A program made the translations under genes and the position numbers. The notes below the pieces were generated by a model. It worked only from the letters and a program-made list of their open reading frames with translations, did not search any database and was not told the origin of the DNA. A stretch of 64,000 nucleotides of DNA, from contig NZ_NGVR01000017.1 in the NCBI RefSeq assembly GCF_002777965.1, positions 124,001-188,000 of the forward strand, given 5' to 3'. Below, in pieces: positions 28,608 through 37,470 of the stretch. The DNA is from Proteus columbae. GTDB taxonomy: Bacteria > Pseudomonadota > Gammaproteobacteria > Enterobacterales > Enterobacteriaceae. How positions within the stretch are numbered: position 1 is the first letter of the stretch; every line of letters begins with the position of its first letter.

Positions 28608-29099
28608 ATGCAATTAAGCACTCGTCAGGTCAGAGTCTTTACACTGGCAACCCTTTTAAGCTCAGGAAAAAAGGTTCCAACCATTAAGATTATTTCTGCT
28701 CTTGAATGCTCAGAGCCTACATTAACTCGCGTATTAAAAGAGATAAGAGATTCTTATGGTGCTGAAATAAAATACAGCAAAGCCTCTCGCGCATATCAAA
28801 TGACTGAACGAGGTCAACTCGATAGTAAGGCATTACGCCGTATGCGGGAGGCATTATCCGCCAGTGAAGATCTACGCCACAATGGAATGACAAGCCGAGT
28901 TTATCTCGATAAAGATAAGAAGAAATCTGTTTCACTTTCATTAAAAATGTCGGCATTACGCAAAATTGATAGATTATCTTATTTAAATAATTCCACACGT
29001 AGTGAAGCTGTTGAATTATTAGTTGATCACTATATTGAAAATTTAATTCAATCAACACTCGCAGAAATAGCTGAGAAAGAAAAAGAAAAAAAGAATTAA
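28608..29099 (+). CDS. terW: TerW, putative ter regulator
   Basis: A 163-residue protein. The first half looks like a winged-helix DNA-binding domain (LATLLSSGKKVPTIKIIS, then a recognition helix in CSEPTLTRVLKEIRDSYG). The second half contains a basic ribbon-helix-helix-like stretch (KKSVSLSLKMSALRKIDRLS, then NSTRSEAVELLVDHYIENL). This matches TerW of R478-type clusters in position and sequence type. TerW has been reported as a regulator of terZABCDE; the candidate operators here are in the 22996-23319 region. It is monocistronic with its own terminator. Confidence 0.88.
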   Translation: MQLSTRQVRVFTLATLLSSGKKVPTIKIISALECSEPTLTRVLKEIRDSYGAEIKYSKASRAYQMTERGQLDSKALRRMREALSASEDLRHNGMTSRVYLDKDKKKSVSLSLKMSALRKIDRLSYLNNSTRSEAVELLVDHYIENLIQSTLAEIAEKEKEKKN

Positions 29100-29116
29100 A
29101 ATTAATTAATTTAAAA

Positions 29117-29148
29117 TAGCTTGATACTTCGGTATCAAGTTATTTTTT
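29117..29148 (+). terminator. terW terminator
   Basis: TAGCTTGATAC (29117-29127), TTCG tetraloop, GTATCAAGTTA (29132-29142), then six T. A strong intrinsic terminator. Confidence 0.95.
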
Positions 29149-29620
29149 CAAAATAAGAAAAATAAGAAAATATATAAGAACACTTATCTAATAAAATTAT
29201 TTTATATATTTAGCCCCCTCTTACTTTATTTAAAATCATTTTAAAAACAAAAAACACCAACTCATTAATGCTTTGAATTTATTGATTTTTATAATTTTTA
29301 TTTTTTTAGTCAAAAAGAGTATTTATACCTAATCATTATTAATCATTCATTTAGCATCACTCTTATTAAGATGGTTCAATAAAACATATTTTCTTTAATA
29401 AAAGAAAATCATACCATCACTCAATTAAAGAGTGATAAACAGGCTAATTCCTCTTTTATTTTACTTTTCACGCTATCTTCATTCAGATTAATAATATTGG
29501 ACAATCATCACTGCGTTTTATCTCTAATTTAATTAAACTAAGCATAATCTCAATTGAACACCTTCATGAGTCGGTTAGTATATTAATCGCTTATTTCTCT
29601 CTCACTCACAGGATAAATGC
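29149..29620 (+). promoter_or_regulatory. Control region of the terY-terX-terY unit
   Basis: About 470 bp of AT-rich DNA without a gene. A perfect inverted repeat ATCACTC (29416-29422) and GAGTGAT (29430-29436) with a 7-base spacer is the only clear structure and may be an operator. A CACAGGA ribosome site sits just before 29621. Confidence 0.5.
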
Positions 29621-30259
29621 ATGAGAAGATTGCCAGTTTACCTTTTGCTTGATACATCGACTTCCATGTATGGAGAGCCTATTGCAGCAGTAAAAAATGG
29701 CGTTGAAATGCTCTTATCAACACTACGCCAAGATCCTTATGCATTAGAAACCGCTTATATTTCTATCATTACCTTTGACTCAACCGCACAACAGGTTGTG
29801 CCACTCACGGATTTAATCAATTTTAAAGTGCCTGATTTAGTCGCAAGTGGAACAACAGCATTAGGTGCCGCGCTCACTTTAGTTTCTAGTCGTATTGAAA
29901 AAGAAGTACAAAAAACCACGGCTGAAACAAAAGGCGATTGGCGCCCATTAGTTTTTGTGATGACAGATGGCGCCCCCACAGACGATTGGAAAAAAGGCGT
30001 TGAGAAATTTAAAGCGGCACGCACTGGCGTTGTTATTGCGTGTGCAGCAGGACAATCAGCACAAACTGATGTACTAAAAAATATCACTGAAATTGTATTA
30101 CAGCTAGATACTGCGGACTCCAATACCATTAAGTCATTCTTTAAGTGGGTTTCAGCCAGTATTTCTGTCGGTAGTCAAAAAGTCGATTTAACTAAGAAAG
30201 AGATTAGTGAGCTTGATGACTTACCACCGCCACCTCCTGAGGTTAACGTTGTACTTTAA
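29621..30259 (+). CDS. TerY1, von Willebrand A-domain protein
   Basis: A 212-residue vWA protein. The metal-ion-dependent adhesion site is intact: DTSTSM at 10-15, the threonine in ASGTTALG about 72-79, and the aspartate in VMTDGAPTDDW near 112. It ends in a proline-rich tail, LPPPPPEVNVVL. Ter-cluster vWA proteins are cytosolic and are predicted to bind TerD-type proteins through the metal site. It is followed 17 bp later by terX and is probably coexpressed with it. Confidence 0.9.
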   Translation: MRRLPVYLLLDTSTSMYGEPIAAVKNGVEMLLSTLRQDPYALETAYISIITFDSTAQQVVPLTDLINFKVPDLVASGTTALGAALTLVSSRIEKEVQKTTAETKGDWRPLVFVMTDGAPTDDWKKGVEKFKAARTGVVIACAAGQSAQTDVLKNITEIVLQLDTADSNTIKSFFKWVSASISVGSQKVDLTKKEISELDDLPPPPPEVNVVL

Positions 30260-30276
30260 ATAAAAAAGGAATGAAT

Positions 30277-30918
30277 ATGTCTGTTAGTTTAAAAAAAGGA
30301 CAAGGTGTTAGTTTAAAGAAAAATGAATATGACCTTTCCTCTGTCACTATCGGTTTAGGCTGGGATATCAACGAAGAAAAACGCGGATTCCTTGGCGGGC
30401 TTTTTGGTAAAAAAAGCGAAGAATACGATTTAGATGTTATCGCCTTCTTATGTGGCGAAAACGGTAAAGTAAACGATTTAGGTAAAATTGAAGGTGGGCA
30501 ACCCTCTCTCGTCAATGGCGATATTATTTTCTTTAATAGCCTACAACACAAATCAGGACAGATTTGGTTAACGGGTGATAACCGAACAGGCGCAGGTGAT
30601 GGCGACGATGAACAGATCATCGTGAAATTAAACACACTGGATCCTAAATTTACCAAAATTGTCTTTATTGTTCAGATTTACAATGGTAGAGAATTACAAC
30701 AACACTTTGGTAAAGTACAAAACGCCTTTATCCGCGCGGTTGATGCGAAAAATGTAGAAATGGCTCGTTTTGATTTATCTGGAGGCGAAGCCTTCAACAA
30801 CCAACGTTCAATGTTGTTTGCTGAATTAGTCAGAGAAGAGAATGGCTGGAAACTTAACGCCATTGGTGAGCCTTCAAGTTCAGATAGCTTTATTTCTTAC
30901 TTAAAGGATTTTGCCTAA
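30277..30918 (+). CDS. terX: TerX, TerD-family protein
   Basis: A 213-residue TerD-domain protein starting MSVSLKKGQGVSLKKNEY at ATG 30277. It has GLGWDINEEK, a glycine-rich insert (FLGGLFGKK), DLDVIAFLC, and the GDNRTGAGDGDDE calcium loop. The ATG at 30277 is preferred over the one at 30271, because the AAGGA at 30266-30270 touches the latter but lies 6 bases from the former. It shares one base with the next vWA gene (TAATG), which argues for equal production of the two partners. Confidence 0.9.
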   Translation: MSVSLKKGQGVSLKKNEYDLSSVTIGLGWDINEEKRGFLGGLFGKKSEEYDLDVIAFLCGENGKVNDLGKIEGGQPSLVNGDIIFFNSLQHKSGQIWLTGDNRTGAGDGDDEQIIVKLNTLDPKFTKIVFIVQIYNGRELQQHFGKVQNAFIRAVDAKNVEMARFDLSGGEAFNNQRSMLFAELVREENGWKLNAIGEPSSSDSFISYLKDFA

Positions 30919-31556
30919 TGAGAAGACTTCCCGTTTACCTGCTGATTGATACTTCGGGATCAATGAGAGGTGAATCTATTCATGCGGTTAACGTGGGGAT
31001 ACAAACAATGCTTAATGCATTGAGACAAGATCCTTACGCTTTAGAAAGCGTGCATATCTCTATCATTACCTATGATAACGAGGCTCGTGAATTTATCCCA
31101 TTAACTGCATTAGAAGATTTCCAATTCTCAGATATCACCGTACCTAGCTCTGGTGGTACTTTCACAGGTGCTGCGCTGGAATGTTTAATCAAATGTGTTG
31201 ATCGTGATATTAAACGTTCCGATGGTGACCAAAAAGGTGACTGGCGTCCTCTCGTCTTTTTAATGACGGATGGCACACCTTCTGATGCTTACGCCTATGG
31301 TGAAGCGATTAAAGAAGTGAAGAAGCGTTCATTTGGTTCGATCATCGCTTGCGCTGTTGGCCCTAAAGCCAAACACGATCACCTTAAAGAGCTTACATCT
31401 CAAGTGGTAGCTTTAGAAACACTAGACTCCAATGCCTTCTCTGGCTTTTTTAAATGGGTTTCTGCCAGTGTCGCATCCGGTAGTTCAAGTGCAGGAGTGA
31501 ATACGGATAAAGACACCCTACCGCCACCCCCTCCTGAAATCCAACTGGTATTGTGA
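30918..31556 (+). CDS. TerY2, von Willebrand A-domain protein
   Basis: A 212-residue paralog of TerY1. MIDAS residues DTSGSM at 10-15, SSGGTFTG about 74-81 and LMTDGTPSDA near 112 are intact, and the tail is again proline-rich (LPPPPPEIQLVL). It is coupled to terX by a one-base overlap. The shared short tail of TerY1 and TerY2 is a candidate docking peptide. A terminator follows, so this ends the terY1-terX-terY2 operon. Confidence 0.9.
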   Translation: MRRLPVYLLIDTSGSMRGESIHAVNVGIQTMLNALRQDPYALESVHISIITYDNEAREFIPLTALEDFQFSDITVPSSGGTFTGAALECLIKCVDRDIKRSDGDQKGDWRPLVFLMTDGTPSDAYAYGEAIKEVKKRSFGSIIACAVGPKAKHDHLKELTSQVVALETLDSNAFSGFFKWVSASVASGSSSAGVNTDKDTLPPPPPEIQLVL

Positions 31557-31561
31557 TCGAC

Positions 31562-31597
31562 AAAAGCAAAGCGCTCCAAAAGGCTTTGCTTTTATTT
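31562..31597 (+). terminator. Terminator after terY2
   Basis: AAAAGCAAAGC (31562-31572) pairs with GCTTTGCTTTT (31583-31593), followed by ATTTT. It separates terY1-X-Y2 from terY3-phosphatase-kinase. Confidence 0.88.
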
Positions 31598-31661
31598 TAT
31601 TCAGGCTTTGGTTTATCCATCACAATACATAATAGCCACGATAAAGTAATAAGGTATAACA

Positions 31662-32702
31662 ATGAGAAGGCTACCCATTTTCTTTGTTTTAGATTGTTCA
31701 GAGTCGATGATCGGTGAAAACCTAAAAAAGATGAATGACGGTCTAACAACTATTATTAGCGATCTGAGACGAGATCCGCACGCCCTTGAAACCGCTTGTA
31801 TTTCTGTTATCGCCTTTGCTGGCGTTGCAAAAACTATTGTTCCACTCACTGAAGTCGTCTCTTTTTATCCTCCTCAACTTCCTTTAGGCGGAGGCACTTC
31901 ATTAGGCAGTGCATTACGAGAACTTTCTCACCAAATCGACACTCAAGTAAGAAAAACGACACTTGAACAAAAAGGCGATTGGAAGCCTGTCGTTTACCTG
32001 TTAACTGATGGCAGGCCTACCGATGATTACGCGCAAGAGATCAAGCGCTGGAAAGCTCACTACGCCAATAAAGTTAACTTAATTGCAATTGGATTAGGCT
32101 TAAGTGCAGACTTACAGGTACTGTCGCAATTAACTGAAAATGTGCTGTTATTTACCGAAGCACAAGAAGGTGATTTTACTCGTTTCATTAAATGGATAAC
32201 GATGTCAGTGGTTTCTCATAGCCGAAGTGTTGGCGAAGAGCCACCACCACTGCTAAGTCAAACAGAGCATATTGTTCGTCTTGCGAAAGATGATGTTGCT
32301 CGTGCTTATGATGAATCTTGTGTCACTTTTGTCGGGCGTTGTAGCCACACACGTTCACCCTATTTAATGAAATATGAACGTCCGCCAATGAAAGCTTCCG
32401 GGCTCAATTTTAATCTCAACCTTAATGGCTTTAACTTAACAGGTTGCTACACCTTAAATGAAGATTACTTTGCATGGAGTGATCTCAGCGCCACGGCATA
32501 TCAAGTTAATACCAGTGAACTTCATGGTACACCAGGTTGCCCTTATTGCGGCAATGCCACTGCTTTTGCCGTTTGCCAATGTGGTAAATTACTCTGTGTA
32601 AATGGCCCTGAAACCGTTATTTGCCCTTGGTGTGATAACAACATCACCTTTGGTGATAACAGCAACCAATCTGACTTTGATGTCACACGAGGTAAAGGCT
32701 AA
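31662..32702 (+). CDS. TerY3, von Willebrand A-domain protein with C-terminal zinc ribbon
   Basis: A 346-residue protein: vWA domain about 1-205 with MIDAS DCSESM at 10-15, GGGTSLG near 77 and LLTDGRPTDD near 113. A linker follows, then a C-terminal part with zinc-ribbon cysteine pairs from about 292 (CPYCGN, CQCGKLLC, CPWCDN). The fusion distinguishes it from TerY1 and TerY2. It shares the final bases with the phosphatase gene (stop TAATGG), so the two are translationally coupled. It may bring a TerD protein to the kinase/phosphatase pair; that is inference. Confidence 0.9.
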   Translation: MRRLPIFFVLDCSESMIGENLKKMNDGLTTIISDLRRDPHALETACISVIAFAGVAKTIVPLTEVVSFYPPQLPLGGGTSLGSALRELSHQIDTQVRKTTLEQKGDWKPVVYLLTDGRPTDDYAQEIKRWKAHYANKVNLIAIGLGLSADLQVLSQLTENVLLFTEAQEGDFTRFIKWITMSVVSHSRSVGEEPPPLLSQTEHIVRLAKDDVARAYDESCVTFVGRCSHTRSPYLMKYERPPMKASGLNFNLNLNGFNLTGCYTLNEDYFAWSDLSATAYQVNTSELHGTPGCPYCGNATAFAVCQCGKLLCVNGPETVICPWCDNNITFGDNSNQSDFDVTRGKG

Positions 32703-34198
32703 TGGATAAAAAAGCCCTACTCACAAAACTGATTATTGACGACACGCTGACACAACATCGCATTCCTGTACATGAAGAACTCGTGATTGCGTTGTATGAA
32801 GATGCGGAAATTGCTCAACACATTGATTTTATTATTGATAAAATCAATGCTAAAACGGCAGAAAAAATAACACCACAAGACAAAGTACAACCTATTCTTC
32901 TGTTATTGCCACCCGCTCGCGATTTAACCACTGAAGAAACATCATTACCAGAAGATAGCCCATTAAAACCGGGGCAAATTCCAACACAGGCGTCGCCAAT
33001 GCCAACAGAAAAACCAATTATTCAGCGTCCTACGGCAAAAATTACCCTTTCTAATGCCAAAGTAGGTACAGCGTTCAACTCTACGCTCAATATCGAGCTA
33101 AATACCCTCGAAATTGCCGAAATTGAAGCAGTTGATTTTCCTGAAGAATTTGGAATAACCTTTGATCATGAAAGTTGCTGCTTAGTGGGTATGCCAACAA
33201 AAAGTGGCAACTTCACATTGGTTGTCCATTGGTCCGTTAATACCATTCGCTATCACAATGAAGTCTTATTAATCATCAATCCTGATCCTCGTAGCTTATG
33301 GCAAATCAATGAGCCTCCTGCTGATAGCCTTTATCCCAAAGCCCATATAGATAGCAAACTTATTCTTGAAGAAAACATTCGAATTGCAGGTGCTAGCCGT
33401 CGTGGACGTTCCCATGAACATGCAGGCACATTCCGTGATGATGATTTTTATATTCACCACGATAACCAAAGCCAATGGAATATTTTAATTGTTGCTGATG
33501 GTGCAGGCAGTGCTCGCTATTCTCGTGAAGGCTCACGCATTGCTATCAATACTGTAAGCCACTATTTAAAATCACAGTTAAGCGTGGAAAATGAGGCATT
33601 TAAGCCCCATATTGAAACCATCCATCAATGGAATGACAACAACGCCATTAATCAAGCAGGCAAGTACTTTGCTCAATGTTTTCACAATGCGGCACAATTA
33701 GCGGTGAATAATCTCAAAAATGAGGCTATTCGTATTAATGAGCCAGTAAAATCGTTTTCGACTACGTTATTAGCCACGGTTTCTTTACGTATCAATGATG
33801 AGTTATTTGCAGCTTCATTTTGGATGGGAGATGGTGCTATTGCAGCCTATGGGCCTGAAGGTAAAGTCCGTGTTTTAGGGATCCCAGACAGTGGAGAATA
33901 TGCAGGCCAAACCCGTTTTCTTGATGACAGTGCGATTAACGATGCTGAATTTAATCTCCGCATTATGATTGGTAAGTGGAAAGAGATTTCACACCTTATT
34001 TTAATGACAGATGGGGTGTCCGATCCGGTATTTGAAACGGATAATGGCTTACAAAATCCCGACAAATGGGCGGCATTGATCAATGAAATATCGCCTTGTT
34101 TAGCCAATCCTGAAAATGCGGACAAAGCATTAGCAGAATGGCTGAATTTCTTTTCAGCAGGCAATCACGATGACCGCACTCTGGTTGTGGCTTGGTAA
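32702..34198 (+). CDS. PP2C-type serine/threonine phosphatase of the ter cluster
   Basis: A 498-residue protein. The C-terminal half is a PP2C domain: VADGAGSARYSREG near 263 (metal-binding Asp-Gly), WMGDGAIAAYG near 375, LMTDGVSDP near 434, and a final HDDRTLVV near 489. The N-terminal 200 residues have a proline-rich linker, and a beta-sandwich-like part about 115-195 (KVGTAFNSTLNI, GMPTKSGNFTLVV) resembles an Ig-like/cadherin-type domain. Its gene lies between terY3 and the kinase gene, so it probably reverses phosphorylation made by that kinase. Confidence 0.9.
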   Translation: MDKKALLTKLIIDDTLTQHRIPVHEELVIALYEDAEIAQHIDFIIDKINAKTAEKITPQDKVQPILLLLPPARDLTTEETSLPEDSPLKPGQIPTQASPMPTEKPIIQRPTAKITLSNAKVGTAFNSTLNIELNTLEIAEIEAVDFPEEFGITFDHESCCLVGMPTKSGNFTLVVHWSVNTIRYHNEVLLIINPDPRSLWQINEPPADSLYPKAHIDSKLILEENIRIAGASRRGRSHEHAGTFRDDDFYIHHDNQSQWNILIVADGAGSARYSREGSRIAINTVSHYLKSQLSVENEAFKPHIETIHQWNDNNAINQAGKYFAQCFHNAAQLAVNNLKNEAIRINEPVKSFSTTLLATVSLRINDELFAASFWMGDGAIAAYGPEGKVRVLGIPDSGEYAGQTRFLDDSAINDAEFNLRIMIGKWKEISHLILMTDGVSDPVFETDNGLQNPDKWAALINEISPCLANPENADKALAEWLNFFSAGNHDDRTLVVAW

Positions 34199-34225
34199 TC
34201 ATAAAAGAGAGAATGGGTGAGTTTC

Positions 34226-35725
34226 ATGGCAGAGATCATTACCTGTACAACGCAAAGTGGAAAAACAGTTCAATACGTCAATGAAATTATTGGCTCTGGC
34301 TCAATGAAAGATGTCTATTTTTCCCCTGACCGAACCTACGTTGTTGCCTTCTATAAAACCAAACAGAATGCACAAGCCAAAGATAGAATCGATATGATAA
34401 CAGGCTCTTATCGACATAATATCTTTGAACAAAGTGGTGGAGAATATTGGAAAAACCTCTTTTGCTGGCCAACAGATGTTGTCGAACATCAAGGCAAAAT
34501 TGGTATTGTTGTTCCAACTTATCAATCCCACTTTTTCTTTAAATATGGCTCTAAAAACAATGACTTTCTTGCGATAAAAGGTCGAGAAAAAGAAGGTAAA
34601 TGGTTTGCAAGTGCCAATAACCAAAATAAATTTCTCGATCCTCGTGAAAGAGGCAATCTATTAAATTATCTAAAAGTCTGTTTATTGCTCTCTCGTGCCG
34701 TACGTCGAATGCATGCAGCAGGCTTATGCCACAGTGATTTAAGCTATAAAAACGTCCTTATCGATCCTGAGCAAGGTCACGCCTGTGTCATTGATATTGA
34801 CGGTTTAGTGGTTCCCGGCAAATACCCCCCTGATGTAGTAGGAACGCCTGATTTTATTGCGCCAGAAGTGGTGAAAACCAGCCATTTACCGAAAGAAGAT
34901 CCTAACCGTATCTTGCCAAGCATCACGACAGATAGACACGCACTTGCGGTATTAATCTATATGTATCTGTTTTATCGCCATCCTTTACGGGGCGGTAAAA
35001 TTCATGATCTTGACGATGAAATGCGTGATGAAACACTCTCTATGGGTGAAAAAGCGTTGTTTATTGAGCACCCAACTGATCGTAGCAATGCGGTAAAACT
35101 TAATCAGGTAAAACCGTCATCGCTACCTTGGGCTGATCCTGAAAAAATCCCATACACTATTATGGGGCCATACCTAACGCCTCTTTTTGAAAGAGCCTTT
35201 ATTACAGGATTACACGATCCTTCACAACGTCCTACCGCAGATGAATGGGAAACTGCTTTAGTCAAAACGGTAGATTTAGTTCAGCCTTGTCAAAATAAAG
35301 ATTGTGAACAGCAATGGTATGTTTTTTCTGGAAAAACACAGCCCGTTTGTCCTTATTGTCACACGCCTTATAAAGGCCAATTGCCGATTTTAAATCTTTA
35401 CTCTTCCCGTAAGGCTGGTAGCTTTAGACCGGACGATCACCGCTTAATGGTTTGGAGTAATCAATCACTCTTCCCTTGGCACGTTAATCGCCTTATTGCG
35501 CCCAATGAACGCACCACGGATGAACAGAAAAAACGTGTCGGTTATTTTGTTTATCACAATTCAACGTGGTGGCTTGTTAATGAGCGTATTGATGGATTAA
35601 TGGTATTACCGGAGAAAAAACAGATAGCGATTGGCGATAAAATAGCCCTAACCGATGGATTGCAATTTGTATTATCAACAGAAGAAGGTGGCCGACTGGT
35701 CGTCGTGCAATTAGTCTCGAATTAA
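34226..35725 (+). CDS. Protein kinase-like protein with zinc ribbon, ter cluster
   Basis: A 499-residue protein from ATG 34226 (a GTG three codons upstream is the other choice; GGGTGAG supports the ATG). It has a glycine-rich loop IGSGSMKDVYF near 22-32, a catalytic HSDLSYKN near 170, and VIDIDG near 190 in place of DFG. These features keep the metal and catalytic residues of an active kinase. A zinc-ribbon with CxxxxC and CPYC pairs follows at about 353-383, then a beta-rich C-terminal domain about 400-499 that resembles an FHA-like fold. It closes the terY3-PP2C-kinase unit. A vWA-phosphatase-kinase group has been predicted in Ter signalling by comparative genomics. Confidence 0.88.
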   Translation: MAEIITCTTQSGKTVQYVNEIIGSGSMKDVYFSPDRTYVVAFYKTKQNAQAKDRIDMITGSYRHNIFEQSGGEYWKNLFCWPTDVVEHQGKIGIVVPTYQSHFFFKYGSKNNDFLAIKGREKEGKWFASANNQNKFLDPRERGNLLNYLKVCLLLSRAVRRMHAAGLCHSDLSYKNVLIDPEQGHACVIDIDGLVVPGKYPPDVVGTPDFIAPEVVKTSHLPKEDPNRILPSITTDRHALAVLIYMYLFYRHPLRGGKIHDLDDEMRDETLSMGEKALFIEHPTDRSNAVKLNQVKPSSLPWADPEKIPYTIMGPYLTPLFERAFITGLHDPSQRPTADEWETALVKTVDLVQPCQNKDCEQQWYVFSGKTQPVCPYCHTPYKGQLPILNLYSSRKAGSFRPDDHRLMVWSNQSLFPWHVNRLIAPNERTTDEQKKRVGYFVYHNSTWWLVNERIDGLMVLPEKKQIAIGDKIALTDGLQFVLSTEEGGRLVVVQLVSN

Positions 35726-35733
35726 CGATAACG

Positions 35734-35771
35734 AGAGAATAATCCAATTAATAAAGGGTTATTCTCTTTTC
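35734..35771 (+). terminator. Terminator of the terY3-PP2C-kinase operon
   Basis: AGAGAATAA (35734-35742) pairs with TTATTCTCT (35759-35767), with a short inner CC/GG extension, and is followed by TTTT. Confidence 0.8.
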
Positions 35772-35837
35772 TACCTTGTTAGCTTTACTCTTATTAATGG
35801 TGTTATTCCTAAAGCTATTTTTAAAGCTATTTTTAAA

Positions 35838-36245
35838 TCAACGTTTAAATTCCATTGTTAAATTTAAATCTTTTGCTGGTTTTCCCGACTCATAACGCCA
35901 TTTTTCCATAGCATGAATAGTCGACAAACCAAAAAACTCCACTAAAGGGGAATCTAATACCCTAATATTTTGTACATACCCATTTTCATCAACATCAAAT
36001 TTAATATTTAATACTCCCTCAACGCCTTGATAATAGGCTTTTACAGGATAATTAGGATACACTCGTAATAAACTCTTAGGGTAATTTTTAGCCGCAAGAT
36101 TTAACTCATCTATTTCACTCTGAGTCAGTTTTTCTGGTTCACTGACTAACTTTGATTTTGCATCCGACTGTATTGATTGAGTAGCACATCCATTTAATAA
36201 AATGGTGCTGCAAAGTAAACTTAAAATAGCTAATTTTGTCTTCAT
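35838..36245 (-). CDS. Lipoprotein with TonB C-terminal-like domain
   Basis: A 135-residue protein with a lipobox LLNGC (Cys20) and no TonB membrane anchor or proline-rich spacer. Residues about 50-135 match the TonB C-terminal fold (YPVKAYYQGVEGVLNIKFDV, GYVQNIRVLDSP, AMEKWRYESGKP). It would be a lipid-anchored periplasmic or outer-membrane protein. No ExbBD or receptor gene is nearby, and a role in energy transduction should not be assumed. Monocistronic, convergent with the ter kinase unit. Confidence 0.82.
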   Translation of the reverse strand: MKTKLAILSLLCSTILLNGCATQSIQSDAKSKLVSEPEKLTQSEIDELNLAAKNYPKSLLRVYPNYPVKAYYQGVEGVLNIKFDVDENGYVQNIRVLDSPLVEFFGLSTIHAMEKWRYESGKPAKDLNLTMEFKR

Positions 36246-36501
36246 TCTTTTTTCTTAAATAAGATTAAACATTTACATATAATAACACTTCTAATAATCA
36301 TTTTTATTTACCAACTATTATTTAGTTAAGAAAAATTGTGCAATCTATCAAACTTTCGCCTTTTATTTGATATCAACGCAAAATCACATTTTTAACGTAA
36401 AACCCTTCAATGCTTCTCTAACGTTCAATATTGGATATCAAGATCTCAGTTTATTAAGCCCCATTATTTACAATACCGCACAGTGATAATTGGAGGGGCT
36501 A

Positions 36502-37470
36502 ATGAAAACTAAAAATAAAATCAACGTACTAGAACTTATTTCACCAGAAATGCAGCAAGTTATGCAATTTTATGCAGATAATCCGCAACCTGTGCCGGAA
36601 AGTAATGACTACCCTTCTATGCGCCTTGCTTATAATCAAGACAGACGTTATTGGAATGCAGATGCACCAGAGATGTTTAGCATTCAAGATATTTCCGTTA
36701 ACACTTCTTATGGCGAGGTATTAACACGTCTTTATCAGCCCAATGAAAAAACACCCGCAACACTCTATTATCTTCATGGCGGGGGCTTTATTTTAGGGAA
36801 TTTAGATACTCACGATCGCATTATGCGTTTACTTGCGTCTTATACAGGTTGTGCTGTGATTGGTATTGATTATTCACTATCACCAGAAGCGCATTATCCA
36901 CAAGCAATTGATGAATCAGCGCAAGTCTGCCAGTTTTATTATCAACATGCTGACCATTACGGCATTAACACTCAACACATTGGTTTTGCTGGCGATTCTG
37001 CAGGTGCCATGTTATCGCTAGCGACTGTACTGTGGTTACGCGACAAACAGATCCACTGTGGCAAAGTAAGTGCCGCTTTATTGTGGTATGGATTATACGG
37101 TTTGCGTGATTCCACCAGCCGTCGGCTTTATGGGGGTGAATGGGATGGATTACGCCAGCAAGATCTCGAAGAGTATGATAATGCCTATTTAACCGCGTTA
37201 GGCAATCGTGATGCGCCTTATTATTGCTTATTTAATAATGATTTAACGCAAGATATTCCCCCTTGTTTTATCGCCAGCGCAGAGTACGATCCGCTTATTG
37301 ATGACAGCGTGACGCTATTTAAAACCCTAAAGGCCCATCAATTAGCTTGTGAATATAAAATGTATTCCGGCACATTACATGCCTTTTTGCATTATTCACG
37401 CATGATGAAAATCGCGGATGACGCCATCCGAGATGGCGCCAATTATTTTGTTAAACAGCTCACGAATTAG
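36502..37470 (+). CDS. aes: Aes-type acetyl esterase (alpha/beta hydrolase)
   Basis: A 322-residue hydrolase of the hormone-sensitive-lipase class. The oxyanion-hole motif HGGGF is at about 92, the nucleophile elbow GDSAG at about 164, and an acid in AEYDPL near 265 and histidine in [10 protein letters not shown] near 295 complete the triad. E. coli Aes is 319 residues. The ATG at 36502 has a GGAGGGG ribosome site; a TTG four codons earlier is less likely. Members cleave short-chain acyl esters in the cytosol. It is convergent with nrtR and overlaps its 3' end by 4 bp. Confidence 0.85.
   Translation: MKTKNKINVLELISPEMQQVMQFYADNPQPVPESNDYPSMRLAYNQDRRYWNADAPEMFSIQDISVNTSYGEVLTRLYQPNEKTPATLYYLHGGGFILGNLDTHDRIMRLLASYTGCAVIGIDYSLSPEAHYPQAIDESAQVCQFYYQHADHYGINTQHIGFAGDSAGAMLSLATVLWLRDKQIHCGKVSAALLWYGLYGLRDSTSRRLYGGEWDGLRQQDLEEYDNAYLTALGNRDAPYYCLFNNDLTQDIPPCFIASAEYDPLIDDSVTLFKTLKAHQLACEYKMYSGTLHAFLHYSRMMKIADDAIRDGANYFVKQLTN

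Noticed and set aside
18401-35725. Ter region as a recent plasmid-borne island
   Set aside because: No insertion sequence, integrase or direct repeat flanks it, and base composition looks like the neighbours; chromosomal ter genes are known in Proteus.
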